A stretch of 64,000 bases of DNA, taken from the NCBI GenBank assembly GCA_022457155.1, contig JAJGOT010000258.1:556501-620500 (forward strand), written 5' to 3'. The translations under genes and the position numbers were made by a program. The DNA comes from Cladopsammia gracilis (Eukaryota; Cnidaria; Anthozoa; Scleractinia; Dendrophylliidae). Shown one piece after another: positions 20,122-32,518 of this stretch (position 1 is the first letter of the stretch; the number at the start of each line of letters is the position of its first letter). The notes under the pieces are model-generated. The model was given only the letters and a program-made list of their open reading frames with translations, was not told the DNA's origin and did no database searches.

Positions 20122-21966
20122 TACAGTTTTGAGATTCGCTCATTCCTGTTCTTTTATTATCTTCCGGAAACCGGACATTCCACACGTTGTATGTTGTTAT
20201 CGCTATCGATATGAAATGTTTTGGAAAGTGAAGCGGACATTGATTTTTCTTTTGTGGAGAGTTGAAAAAGAAATGGCTGCATAAGTTAATGTTATACATG
20301 AATGGGTTATTTGCGAATATATAGTAGTTCTGTCTTTTTTTATTCGAAAGTCGAGAGTTTTCTATTTCCGGTATCATGTGTTTAGTAACTATTAGAGATT
20401 AAATGGGTCTGCTTTAAACCTCAAAATATAGTGTTGACAGTGTCTTCTTGACGACCCCCGGGGTCACGACCGCAGTAAAATTTCGTAAAATATTCTATTA
20501 AGATCCAAGTCTTATGCGATAGTCATATATTGGAATAGTGGGATCTTGCAATTGTTTTTTAATAGCTCCTCAGAGTTTATTTCGCGTGTAAGTGTAATGT
20601 GTTTCTCGGGGTTAGGCAGTATCTCCATTGTCAGAAGTATAGCATCATTACATACGGTTTTAAATATTTGAATCTCCAGCATGATAGCTGTACACTTTAA
20701 TCAAGTTTCCCGGAAAGTGACATCATGAAACTTAGCGCCCCAATTTCTCAAATTATAACATTTGTACTAAAGTAATCAAACATGCGGGATTCCTGACCGC
20801 AGTATTTTTCAAAACCTTTTTCTGATCTGCCGGAGATACAGGCAAGGTTGTCCGTTGTTGCATTATTATGCAGTATTACTTTATTTTGTATTAAATTTTC
20901 CACCGCAGAAATATACTCGCGCAGAAAAAATTACTTGTTTTAATGATGTATATCGGCTTAACAAGAACTTTTCAACAGTGAATATATTGCTATCATAACT
21001 CCGAGGCGACCGGCACAACAGTCATCTGTATTCCCGATTCAACTCCACACACGTCCTCAAAAGAACCAGAGACTGTTATCATAATACTGATACATTTTTA
21101 CAACAACGTACAATAATTCACTCACTAGTTTTCTGGTTGTTTATGTTCATATTGGCGCCAGAACAGCAACCATATAACTAGGGAGAACTATAAAAACCTC
21201 CGGTCAGGAAGTGAAATTATTTAATACCGATGCCTTGGATTTTATTTATACTTAACCAGAAATCCGCAAACATTTCCTCCCTGCAGAAATTTAAGCTGTC
21301 CCGACCGCGCACAAAAATTTCCTCCCGCAAAACAAATTCAGTCAAAATTTCCTTGTGCACGGTAGCTAAACCAATAAAACTATGACGTCTTTCCCATACT
21401 ATTGGATACAAACGCAAAGTTCATGCTATTTTGCTCTGCCATATCGCTCATATTAAAACACAAACTTTCCCATCCAATAACGTCTCCATTCGTAAAAATA
21501 GACCGTGAAATTCTCAAACTACGTTTCCCAAGAAAACGTATTTGACCTATTTTTACCATTCTCGAAAGCAGCTTGAATGGCTTTACGACAAATGATTGAA
21601 AATTTGATATATTGATACGTAACGTGAGATATCGAAACTAAGAACTTTAATATCTTTGCGGTGACGTAATGTGAAATATGACAAGTTCATCACAAGTTCT
21701 GACATCCCAATACCCTAGGGAAATTAACAATAGGACCGGGGGTGTTCCTCAAATATTTTAGTGACGGTATGTGACGCCCTTCTTGAAATCCTAACCGCTT
21801 TAACCAACCATATCCTCAATGCCCTTATATAGCTTCTATGAAGAAGAAAGAAGAAACTCCCCCCCCGGAAAAAAGTCCACAAAAATTTGTTAACAGCTTT
21901 TGCCCCTTTTTTATCTCGTAATTTCGAAATCTCGCTTAATGCGCATGCGCATTAACGAGATAAAAA
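20122..21966 (-). mobile_element. Element A, copy at the centre of X (inverted)
   Basis: Reverse complement of 12608-14579, with the hairpin end at 21927-21962. It lies between the two arms of X, whose inner ends (AATTTCATTTTT at 20111-20122 and its complement at 21962-21975) directly adjoin it. Insertion into the former centre of X explains the arrangement. Confidence 0.8.
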
Positions 21967-24599
21967 TGAAATTAAGGTTGGAAAAATATATATTTGCTCA
22001 ATTCTTTCTTTGAGGAATAGAGGAATTCTAAGGATATGCACTTTTTTGTCTTGACTTCCTGACTGAATTTAAGTCTTAAAATAGCAATGAATATGCGTGA
22101 ACGGAATCTGATCGATCAATGACAGACATTGTAGCGACCATAGGTCATGGATCAGTTCTTTTCTTCTTTAAAATCTCCGTAAAATTCTTAGATGTTTATA
22201 TCTTATATATAAAGATCTACAAACGCGGATAAGCGTAAACATTTATCCGATGCGTTGTGGCACACATCAAAGATTTAAATTGGATGATCCCACAGGCAGA
22301 CCAATCGTGATGTGAGTCAGATCAAGTTACAGCACAGTAATGAAATATACTAGGAAATAATACGATTTGTCACGGAATTGATAAGCGATAGAAAAATCGA
22401 AAATATTACACACTAAAGTCTTCTCACCTTTACTTTATTGTCTCTTGATGTATCCTGACCGGTTTAAATGCATTTTTACAACTTTTGTTACTCGCCCCAC
22501 TATCCACTATAAAAGAAGGGAAGGCTGGAGACCTCTGAGCGAACCCTCGCCACGCGAAAGCCAATAAATTCTAAACAATTCAACTCAAGCTCCCCGAATT
22601 GCCACCAGTGAGGCCGCAGGTTAAATGTCTACCCGTGCGATTCGTGCTAGCTTCCAAATTCCCTTTCACGGGCTCTAAAAGGGCTCCGTTTTGGGGCGAT
22701 TCTGGCCATCTTCGCTTCGCCATTGTCCGCGATCCAAACGGCTGTATCACGAAATTCGAATACTAAAGCTTAGCGACCGCGTCACAGACAAAATGACATT
22801 CACCCGAGGGGAGGGTCGTTACTTTTGCCCTCGCGCAAATTGACACCGTCGGGGGAGCCAGTGCGTGTAATTCCAACGGAAACCACACGCGTGACCTGTC
22901 ACTTATTTGTCTTTATTTGATAAAGTGCAATTTTTCATCAAGATCAAAAGAAAAGTCTCTTTTTAAAATAAAAATGCTCGAAGGAAAATTATTAAACTTG
23001 TTAAAACCAAATCAAAAATCAAAGGTCACGGATATGTATGTGTATACCGGGAGTCTAGGGTGTACTCTAACTGCACGTCCGATCCAAGAGAGAGGAAGAT
23101 AGGGGCCTTGGGAACGAGGTTGGTAGACGTTTCAATAACAAATTGATCATTACATGTAAAACAGACCGTTGGCCGTCGGGTGTTGATATGAACGATATGG
23201 TCAATAATGTTTAATTTTTATTGGTAAATTGCACAACCTTCTAAAGTCGCTGTCGTAATTTGTCGTATTTTTGAAGCGGAATCGAGCCGTTTCTCGCTGT
23301 TCAGAACGTCTCATGTCGGCAATTTTCGGGGCCACGTCGCTTGTCGTTTTTACCAAGGCTTCTTTAAGCCGAGATGTTTTGAAAACAGCTTCGGCTATAA
23401 AAGGAAACGAAATCTAATCGCCAGTTCTATTCCTACAAGAGACACCATTCTGCCCGAAGGTACACAATTTTTTAGTTGACGGAAAAAGCGACAAGTAAAA
23501 TATTTTCATTTGCCTTTTTTACAATAGTCTACCTTAGTGAAGTATTTAGATAAAACATTCCTTTTTTACTGAAGTCTTTTTACTGAACTTATTCACATGC
23601 ACAAAGTTCTTGTTTTGTCTCATACATCCACATATACACTGCACATATTAATTGGCTGTTTAAAAACATTGCTAGTAAATCAATTTTAATCCCAAATGAA
23701 AATCGTTGCAATATGTTTTAGTTTTGTTTAAATATCAATAAATAAAGATAGTAAATATTTTTTAACCTTCGAACATCTTTCCCAAATTTCGATTGATAAG
23801 AAAATCGCCATTGTAATGCCATACAAGTCATTGCTACTAAAATACTGTGACTGATACAAAACATAGAAAATTAACTGAGTAAAAGGGCTCTCTAAAGATA
23901 GATTGAATCTAAGTAGTTTTGCCACTCCCATCCCTCCTCATAATTTCCCCCCGTAGCAACCAAATTGGCCTCGGCTCATTCGCTTAATATAATCAAGTTG
24001 AAGTTTCCCCTCAGCTGTAAAATGAAGACTATTTTGAACAAATACTTTAAATTAACATGAAAATTATTTACATTCATACTCGTGATTATTTTGTTGCTCA
24101 TGACTTTTATTGATTTGGTGGCTCCTAAAAGAGCCCTTAAGTCCTCTATGACTGCAATGTCTAACTCTACGATTAGACCTACAGGTATTTTCAATCTTTC
24201 AACTTCAATAAACCATTTAGCAGCTTTACACATATTACCTATCACGTCTTTACTACATTTACCTATCAAAGGCACCCAACTTTTCCAATTCTTGTTGTTG
24301 TTGTTTTATTAACCTTACATTCTCTCGCATTAACGAGGTGGCTTTAAGAGCCCTTTGATTAGTAAAAGGAAGAATGAGATCAGAAGGGTGTAACCCAAGT
24401 CGTTTACCCATCACTACACCTGGCAACGAGGGCTAGCTGACAGGAACTGTAATTTTTAACATATTTATAGAGTTTTCCATCACCATAAATGAAAGCTAAC
24501 CGTCTTCAAATCAGTGCTTAACCCTAAACACTGCAGATCAGTGCTAAACTGAAGCTCTTTTCTCTCAGTTCTGTGTCTAACGTCAGTGATATAAATAAT

Positions 24600-24690
24600 A
24601 CTACTGTTAGATAAATAGGGCCTATTTTGCCGCTTGCATGCGGTAATTTGATGTTAATTAGACCCGCTTATATGCGAATCGGGTGTATAT
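24600..24690. repeat. Inverted copy of 12400-12530
   Basis: See 12400; matches by eye over about 80 bp with small differences. Confidence 0.55.
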
Positions 24691-24964
24691 TCTACTGCCA
24701 CTTCAGATTCCTGTCGCCTGCAGGAAGTCTGACAGCCCGCCATGTTGTTTTAACATGTAAATACGCATGCTCAGCGTTTTTTGCTTGATTGCACCGCTGT
24801 ACACAAAAATCGTTGACCGCAAGACAAGGGAAAAATAAAATATTCTTACATTCCTATCGTAGAATTGGCGTAAAATAGGTACTCTTAACAGTTTTCTGAT
24901 GTTTGCCAAACTAAGGGAATTAGTTAGACTAATTAAGACCAGTTAAGCATTGACTGGACATGCT

Positions 24965-25095
24965 TAAAGACAACTGTCCCATTCCCATTTAGACGTTTTT
25001 TTTCCTATTCCCAGTGAACAAATCCCAGTCCCAGTGACTCAAATCCCATTTCCAAGGGCAAAAACAGGCCAATCCCAGTTCCCATTTTAGACCTT
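24965..25095. repeat. Degenerate AATCCCA-type repeats
   Basis: Repeated words CCCAGT, AATCCCA and CCCATT over about 130 bp. A similar patch lies at 12015-12110 beside a poly-G tract. Origin unknown. Confidence 0.6.
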
Positions 25096-25299
25096 CAGGA
25101 CCCTCTACTCAGTTAAATCTGTGTGTGTTTCTTGGTTCATAGGACGTACTTAGGCCCTTTTTTTTCGGTTAGTTGCTATTGTTAAAGTAGGTTATTTGCT
25201 GTGTTTATTTCAGATCGAAGAAAATTCTTGTAAAATCAAGAAATGGAAATATAATTTATACGATTCACCGGAATCCAGCCGTTGAGGTATTTTGGCAGT

Positions 25300-25530
25300 T
25301 TTCGACAAACGAGCCGAAATTTGGCTACCCATTTTAAAAAAACTGTCATTTTATTTTTCGTAAATAATAAAGTTTTGGTTGGTAGAGAAACTGTGATCAG
25401 ACATAATGTACGTGCCTCACTTGCCAAGCTAGTGGCTGCAGCGAAACTGAAAAATCATATTAAGAAATCATATTACTTTCACAACCAGCAGAAGCGCCAA
25501 ACAGATAATGAATTTGGCAGGTTTTAAATG
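25300..25530 (+). repeat. Dispersed repeat, inverted copy of 7440-7665
   Basis: It carries an 81-residue open frame (25282-25527) rich in Lys and Val. The related copy at 7440-7665 does not preserve the same ending. Possibly a fragment of a transposon gene; not assignable. Confidence 0.6.
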
Positions 25531-25924
25531 GAAATTTGCATAAACATTGGTTGCGCGTGATGCCATTTCATGAACTTCCATGAGTTCGCCGCAAGCGCTT
25601 TTGTCCTTCTCTACTTCTGCTGATACTCATAATATTTCAATCTCGTCCTCAGAGTGTGACCTTACGCCCGACCGAGGCCCCGATTTTTGGTGTTAACCAA
25701 AATTATCGCCAACTCTGAATATCTATAAAATTCATCGTTACTGGCTTGGCTTCAAGCAGTGAAATAATAAAACAAGGCAAGTTCACTTCTCCTGTTATCA
25801 TTAATTTATTCCTTTCCCGTATTTTGGCGCAGAACGTTTCAAATAAAGCGTAGATATCGATAATCGCCGCTGAAAAAAATTCATTCCGCATTATAAACAA
25901 TTAACAAAAAAAATTCAATTTCCC

Positions 25925-25970
25925 ATTTCAATTTGCCATTCCCCATTCCCCATTCCCCATTCCCCATTCA
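25925..25970. repeat. CCCCATT tandem repeat
   Basis: Four to five near-perfect 7-bp units CCCCATT (CCATTCC phase), preceded by looser ATTTCCC units. Confidence 0.85.
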
Positions 25971-25979
25971 TCGTTTTAG

Positions 25980-27655
25980 TAACATCCTGTAAAAACTCTC
26001 GGCTTCGCCTCGAGTTTTTAAACCTGATAATACACTACTGCTCGTTTTTTAAACAGTACGGATAGCAACGAAGGGAATAAACAGCGCTTACTAAATCATT
26101 TTGGGTAACATTTTAAATTTCTGCCCTTGTACCTAGGAGAATCGCTAAAATACAACTACTGTATTGTCAAGTTGTAAATTTTGTCCATTTTTCCTAATCA
26201 AGTTAAACCAGCTAGCGGCTTTATATAGTTTCTTTTTTTATATCTCATTATGTAACTTTTTGGTCAGTCAAATAATATTTATTAAATAAATATTAACAGT
26301 AAGACCGAACGGCGTAATCATTGTAAAATAGAGAATAATAATTTGTCGTTAAAGCGCGCTAGACGTAGAAAAAAAGGCATAGACATACAGTGGAGCATCC
26401 CTACAACTGCCAACTCTCTTTAACGGCCATGTTTTTTTCCTCCCGACCGACGATCCGTACATTTCCTTTTATGCAAACCTCCCTACAGCGGCTACAAGAC
26501 GGACACTGACAGCAACGGCTAGTAAAACTAGCAAACAACCAATGAGGAACTGTGCATACGTAAAAGATGTTTATTTTTTACTGAAGCGAAGGTCAAGTGA
26601 TACTCAATAAATATTTTGAGTCGACTCCTGTACTAGCGTTAAAAGAAAATTTTGTGCAATTGATCGAAATCACGTTTAATAATTATGGATTAGACATACT
26701 TTCTCCATTCGAAGTCGACTTAGGTCTAGAATAAACCTCACATATTCAGATCTGCCCCACATACCACATGTCTCAAGGCGCTTTACACATACACTTATAA
26801 GAATGAGATCGGGCGTCAGCTTATGAAGGCTCCTCAGGCAACCGCTATAGGTCCATTGTTGATCTCATCTCTCCCACCCCACCCATGATCACACTGAGGG
26901 TGGTCACAGCCAGGGTTTTGTTACGTCCTCAATGGTTCTTTTACGTCCCCAACTGAGACGGAATCGCCATTTCTACGTGGTCATCGGAGCCACGTGAAGG
27001 TCTAACCATTCGCAGATGTCTTTTCTCTTGAAGGAAGTTACAAAACTGCATGAGAGTAACGAACCAGACGTTCTTAGCAACCAAAAGCAGACCCCAGGAA
27101 CCCGCAGAGTCCACGATCTCTGCGTGAAGTCCAGTAGGTTGCTGTTTTGATATCAAAATGTCGCAGGGAAGACATGTAGACTTGACCACAAGTCGAGCTT
27201 AAGAATTTTTTTTGAAGAGATCGAAGGAACTCGACTTGTTTCCCTTTCCGGAAACCGCATCAAGTGATGTCATTTTGGCGCGAACATTTAAGCGGCTCGT
27301 TTTTCACAAATTAAATTGGGAAGTTGTCAAATTTTTGACATAAGCTCACGCTGTTTCTTCCTATTGAAAAAATATTTTTTGTCAGCCTGAAAATCTAATT
27401 ACAGTCGAATTTTTATGCTGTTCCTACGGCAAAATAGCAGGCCTTTTTCACCGAAATGTTGGGGTATTATATTTTGACCAAAGAAATCGAAGTTATAAAA
27501 AAGGTTGTGTAGTTTATATGATTTATGATTGTAATTAGTTGTCAACTTCTTTTGGCTGCAGGGCTGTAAAACAGTAATGAAGTAAATAATTTGAATAAAG
27601 CAAAATATTTCCGAAATGCACTTACATATTACTTTAAAGAAGTCATCCGTTAAAA
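25980..27655. other. No recognisable gene
   Basis: An 82-residue minus-strand frame (26941-27189) has no motif I know. The rest is AT-rich without clear repeats. It could include intron or intergenic host DNA. Confidence 0.4.
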
Positions 27656-27660
27656 AATCA

Positions 27661-27725
27661 GAGGGCTCTTAAAGCCATCTCGTTAATGCGTTAGAACGTG
27701 AGGTTAATAAAAACGAAATAGAAGA
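27661..27725 (+). repeat. Solo terminus of element X
   Basis: GGGCTCTTAAAGCCATCTCG followed by TTAATGCG matches the first ~60 bp of X at 14590. The sequence then diverges. Confidence 0.7.
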
Positions 27726-28559
27726 ATTGATAGTGAATATGGTAAAGATGCCGTTGTAGCGCACCTTTAGAATAAGTCTTCTTAAAATACGTACATGAAA
27801 ACATCACATGATGCAAATCAGCCAATATAAATTTATGTTCACGAAATGGGCGTAGTTTTATTTTAGTAGCCATTTGGGGTATTAAAAACAGGAAATCACT
27901 AATTTTCGATTACAAAGTTTACATTTTCTCGCTAGTGACTAAAATGGGGTCTATAATTTGGTTATACAATAGACGTGTTTTGAAAATGTTATAGGCTGGC
28001 TTATTATTATTTTTTTTTGTAAAAGGAGGGGAACCTGTGCCCCTCTGCTAACAACTTTTCTGTACAGCATTGGGGGATCTGCTCTTATCAGTGCTCCACT
28101 TTTTCAAGACCAAAATCCAGAATAGTCCTCAACTTCGACGACTAAGGAGAGCTTTATTTCACAAGATTTGGTGCCGTTTTTCCATCACAATCAAGAAAGC
28201 GTCTGGTAACCATCTGTCTTCTCTTTGGTGAATGCGCGCTTTTCAATTTTGTGGTTTTGGTTTTGGTCTCCCGAGTTTTCTCGCCCTCGCGTTACGTGGA
28301 GATGGCCGTGCGTCCCGCGCACCAGCCGCTCGCCACACTAGAACTGTCCGCTTGATAGCGGAGGAAAACCTGGATCATTTTCACGATGGCGTCATTTGAC
28401 TACAACTACCAGAATTAATTTCGTTTTTCCTTTCTTATTTAATTTTTGTAATCCCAGTGAGGTTTAAATAACAATGGCCCTAATTTGCACTACAAAACAA
28501 AAAACTGAACCTCCGTGCGACCCTTCTTCAGAAACTGCCGGCCACCCCCTACTACCGAT

Positions 28560-28847
28560 GCCGTGTGCGTAAGCATGAGAAATTTAATCTTGAAAGCGAG
28601 TTTCGCCGTAACATCCTGTCACGTGGTAATTCAAATACCACAGATGATCACACGCGTTTGGCGTAGATCAAAGATCTCCTAAAAACGATCGAAGATCACG
28701 ACGTAGAAGGAGCCATCATTTACAGTAAAGAACAGTGGATAGAGCTGGGGGAAAAACCGACCAAGTATTTCTACTAGCTTGAAAATCAGCGACAGACCAC
28801 AGGGTCCAGAGGAGCTCTATTTGATCGTACAAGACGCTATTTTCTTT
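28560..28847 (+). pseudogene. LINE retrotransposon fragment (region before the RT domain)
   Basis: One frame with two stop codons reads RLA-stop-IKDLLKTIEDHD, then EQWIELGEKPTKYFY-stop-LENQR. The W-x-E-x-G-E-x-x-T-K-Y-F-x-L-E pattern is the conserved linker found just upstream of reverse transcriptase in CR1/L2/L1-type LINEs. Further pieces of the same element continue in order at 30217-30756 and 31444-31605, separated by younger insertions. It is dead: stops interrupt conserved positions, and the RT domain is cut off. Confidence 0.75.
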
Positions 28848-30195
28848 GTTACACAAAATATGTACCGCGGGCCAAATTATTACGGGCTCGGAAGCTGCGA
28901 AATCGGCGCACAGTAACTACGGAAAGGGAGGAAACTGATTTAGGCATATTTTTTCAAATCCCTGTAACTCAGACGAAATTCAATAAAAACGCCTCATTTT
29001 AAGTATGTGATCTGTAATTTCTATATTCTAATGAAATATCGAAGAAATCCATCGAAAAAAGTAGGCAAACCTACATTTGCGGCGACCGAAATTTACGGCT
29101 TAAAAGCATCGCTTTCGTTCAATGTACACCGCAACAGCTGGTGACGGAAATGACGCCATCATGTTATTGTGCGCATGATCGGAAGTTTTTTCAGAAGTTT
29201 TCGCATCCGCTGAAGGTTATGATTCGATTGCCCGTGTGCAGTTTCGCTGGATTTTAAGATGTAAATCTTGAGAAGTTAACTGAAATTCTTCGCAAATTCT
29301 ACTGTTCTAGTGTAAAATGGGTATTCTACATTTAGCCGTTTGTTAAGAAGGACTTTAGTGTGGACTGGGTTTTGAAACCTTTCAAAAGCCGCGAGCAACG
29401 GACTAGAGGTCGGTTGTGGTTTCCCATGGTGTTGCGCTTGTAGATTTTGACCTCATTTTGGCGTCTTTTTTTGCCTGGCGGTTTGTGTGTTGTTTTCGCC
29501 ACTAATATTAGCATGTAGATTTTTATGTAAGAAAGCCGCTTAAATTTATTGTACTTTCTCTCTGAAATAGCGGACATGACAGGATCTAAAATGATCTGTT
29601 GTCGTGAATGTCTTTCCTGCTATTCGTAATGTCACGCTGGGCACAGCTATTTTAGATTTGTCAGGATCCAAGCTTTATAGCAGAGAGAGCTGTAGCTTAA
29701 TAAGCTATTCAACTTGTAGAGAGTTGAAGTTTGTCTCAGTCAAGGTTGTAATTTTAGCTCGCTGTTTATACTAAAACTCCGCTGGCTATTTCGACAGTCT
29801 GGCAACTGCTTCCGTTTGAACACCAAAAGAAATTAAACACGCGTTAAATTTTCAATAATCTTTCTACCATTTCGAAACGTAAGCATGTTTTCTCCTGCTC
29901 GATAATTTTTTTTCTTCTAAGTCGGATTTTCTTGCAGGAGCAGACCTTTTCAAAGAAGAATTTTCCCTCCACAGCTGATGTTTGGAATTAGTAACGGCTT
30001 ACCGCACATCCGGTCATTACCACTTCCGTCACCAGATGATGCGGTTCACATCGAACTCGTCACGTGGTACAAGTATAATTTCTCTCGGCACTTCGTGTCT
30101 CGTTGTCGGCACTTCGTGCCTTGTTCGGAAAGCTTCGCTTTCCGAAGATAATTGCGCCCTTAGTAATTTGGCCCGCGGTACATATTTTGTGTAAC
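28848..30195. mobile_element. 1.35-kb element with TTACACAAAATATG termini
   Basis: GTTACACAAAATATGTACCG at the left end and its complement at the right form inverted repeats of about 30-40 bp, extending into GCGGGCCAAATTA. It splits the LINE remnant. No clear TSD; LINE sequence next to the right end is inverted, so rearrangement accompanied or followed the insertion. The interior has no supported gene. Confidence 0.7.
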
Positions 30196-30216
30196 GCAAT
30201 CAGTTAAACTTTCAAG

Positions 30217-30756
30217 ACGGCGACGGTTCGAAGAAAATAGCGTCTTGTACGTACCCTGTTGACAGGCACGCGACTCAATTACAGAGTTACGTGCCAACAA
30301 TTCAACCGTGACTTCCGATAAAAATATTCTTCGCGAATGTCGCGATTTTTATCGTAACCTCTATTCGGTTGAACAGGTTTATTTATCTAACCAAGGCTTT
30401 TAGACCAACTGGATAAAACTCTGGCGACGGTTCGAAGAAAATAGCGACTTGTACGATCAAATAGAGCTCCTCTGGACCCTGTGGACAGGCACGCGACTCA
30501 ATTACAGAGTTACGTGCCAACAATTCAACCGTGACTTCCGATAAAAATATTCTTAGCGAATGTCGCGATTTTTATCGTAACCTCTATTCGGCTGAACAGG
30601 TTTATTTATCTAGCCAAGGCTTTTAGACCAACTGGATAAAACTCTGTCATCCGAAATGCGAAGGTGACCTCACACTCTTTGAATGTCAAGAGACCCTTTC
30701 ACAAATGCAATCATGCAAATCGCTTTCCGGTTGAATTTTATCATCGCTTCTGGGGT
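30217..30756 (+). pseudogene. LINE fragment, tandemly duplicated
   Basis: Two tandem copies (about 30217-30422 and 30423-30660) contain a frame reading SDKNILRECRDFYRNLYS, the typical ECR-x-FY-x-x-LYS motif between linker and RT in LINEs, followed by DLTLFECQETLSQM. Each copy starts with an inverted piece of the linker seen at 28797-28845. The first copy lacks about 28 bp present in the second. Confidence 0.7.
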
Positions 30757-31443
30757 CCCGGCGTAGCTAATCGAACGAATCCGAACCAAAAACCAATCGA
30801 ACCCAATCGAACTAAATCGTTCGATTGGAGTTCGATTGGTTCGGCAATCGAACATAATCGAACTGGAACTTTTGGGTGAGTTCGATTAAGTTCGATTACC
30901 GAATCCAGTCAAACCCAATCGAGGCGATTGGTTCGATTTTGTTCGGTGGAAGAATTTCACCCTTTAACTGATCCTTTACTAGCGGAGCAATTGTGAGAGA
31001 TATTAACACATTTCAATTAACTAAAATCTTTATTGTTACGGTGATTCGAAATTGATTAATTCACAATATAATATAAAGAGCACTCGTGGTAGCCCTTTAC
31101 CACCGCTTCCAGAATGGTAAGTTTGACGTCTGTTGCCCTGTCCGACATCTTGTACTCGTGTTTGAAATAGAAGCCAAAAACTAACTTACTTGACCGCAAT
31201 GCTTTGTTTCAGACCAGATTAAACTAGTTTTATATTTCCGATTGTTGAAGTGTTCGATTATGTTCGATGAGTTCGATTACGTTCGATTGTTGAAGCGTTC
31301 GATTACCGAACGTTCGATTGCGTTCGATCGGCAAAATTTTTCGGTGAGTTCGATTAAGTTCGATTACCGAACCCAATCGAACCCAATCGAGCGATTGAGT
31401 TCGATTAGGTTCGATTACCGAACGTTCGATTAGCTACGTCGGG
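30757..31443. mobile_element. 687-bp element packed with TTCGATT words, 6-bp TSD
   Basis: Its ends CCCG(G/A)CGTAGCTAATCG are inverted, and TGGGGT flanks both sides (30751-30756 and 31444-31449). Both end zones, about 200 bp each, are dense arrays of TTCGATT/AATCGAA in both orientations. It interrupts the LINE fragment. Confidence 0.8.
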
Positions 31444-31449
31444 TGGGGT

Positions 31450-31605
31450 CTATGAAGTCACGATTTAATAAATTACTCTTTTAAACACGGATCACTCTCT
31501 GACACACAAAGTAAAGAAATTATCCGCCCGCTTTACAAGAAGGACGACAAGTTAGACTTGAAAAACTGGCAACCATTTTTTTTTCTGTTAAACACAGATT
31601 ATAAA
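31450..31605 (+). pseudogene. LINE fragment: start of the reverse transcriptase domain
   Basis: The frame reads KEIIRPLYKKDDKLDLKNWQ, followed shortly by LLNTDYKI. This is the LINE RT entry motif (KK-D ... NWRPISLLNTDYK), with the PIS replaced by Phe residues across a T run. It stops where element A copy 3 begins. Confidence 0.75.
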
Positions 31606-31843
31606 ATTTGCACTAAAGTAATCAAACATGCGGAATTCCTGACCGCAGTATTTTTGAAAACCTTTTTCTGATCCGGGATACAATCGACTATTGTAAATCA
31701 TAAACAGCTTTCGGCCGCTGTTATTTGCTTGGATGTATGTTCTTGGGAAACGCAGTTTGAGAATTTCACGGTGTATTTTAAATATGAATGAAGAAAGTTT
31801 GTGTTTTCATATGAGCGATAATATAATAAATTGAGGAATAATC

Positions 31844-32077
31844 AATTTAGGAAATAACGAAATATAATATCCAATTTATTAAACACTTTAGAGAGATTTC
31901 ACAGATTGTAAAGTATAAATAGGTGATGTCACGTTTAATTCTCGCGGAGATTGCACAGTGAATTTAGGAAATAACGAAATATAATATCCAATTAATTCAA
32001 CACTTTTGAGAGATTCGACAGATTGTAAAGTATAAATAGGTGATGTCACGTTTAATTCTCGCGGAGACTGCAGAGCG
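31844..32077. repeat. 117-bp tandem duplication
   Basis: Two adjacent near-identical units starting AATTTAGGAAATAACG, differing at a few positions. Confidence 0.85.
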
Positions 32078-32518
32078 AATTTTTGTGTTTAGTTAAATAT
32101 ACGTATTGGATTCGTTTAGCAGTAAAATGTTGTTCCTAAAAGATTGTTTTTTGTGTGTTGATAGTTTGTCGAGATTTTTGAGGAAAACAGTAATTTCAAA
32201 CTTGTTTTAATGATGTATATGTATATGATGTATATCGGCTTATAAACGGGAACTTTTTAACGGTGAACTCTCATAACTTATAACTCTCATAACAGTGAAC
32301 TCCGAGGCGACCGGCACAACAGTCACTTGTATTCCCGATTCAACACCAGACACGTCCTCAAAAGAACCAGAGACTGTTATCATAATACTGATACGTTTTT
32401 ACAACAACGTACAATAATTCACTCACTAGTCTCGTTGTTTATGTTCGTATTTGCGCCAGAACAACAACCGTAACTATGGAAACTATACAAACCTCCAGTC
32501 AGGAAGTAAAATTGCAGT

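Larger units (their letters stand above)
14581..24361. mobile_element. Element X: ~9.8-kb element with kilobase inverted arms
   Basis: The left arm (14581-20121, counting its insertions) and the right arm (21967-24361) are inverted copies that begin TAATCAAAGGGCTC and end in its complement. The right arm is continuous from F' (21967-23070) through D' to B'. The left arm has the same order but is split by C1 and E. A' sits at the exact centre. A solo copy of the terminus occurs at 27661. No transposase is recognised. The arms contain one short conserved frame (see 14613) and a GC-rich patch (19200-19450). Confidence 0.8.

Noticed and set aside
20030..20377. 115-residue minus-strand frame
   Set aside because: It spans the F / element A junction, and the related copy in A1 (near 14170) is interrupted; no domain.
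24965..25095. Terminal repeat pair with 12015-12110
   Set aside because: The patches share AATCCCA words in the same orientation while their outer flanks look inverted, so no consistent element could be drawn.
30664..31433. Frames rich in Asn, Arg and Ile/Phe (60-71 residues)
   Set aside because: They translate the TTCGATT word arrays of the 30757-31443 element.
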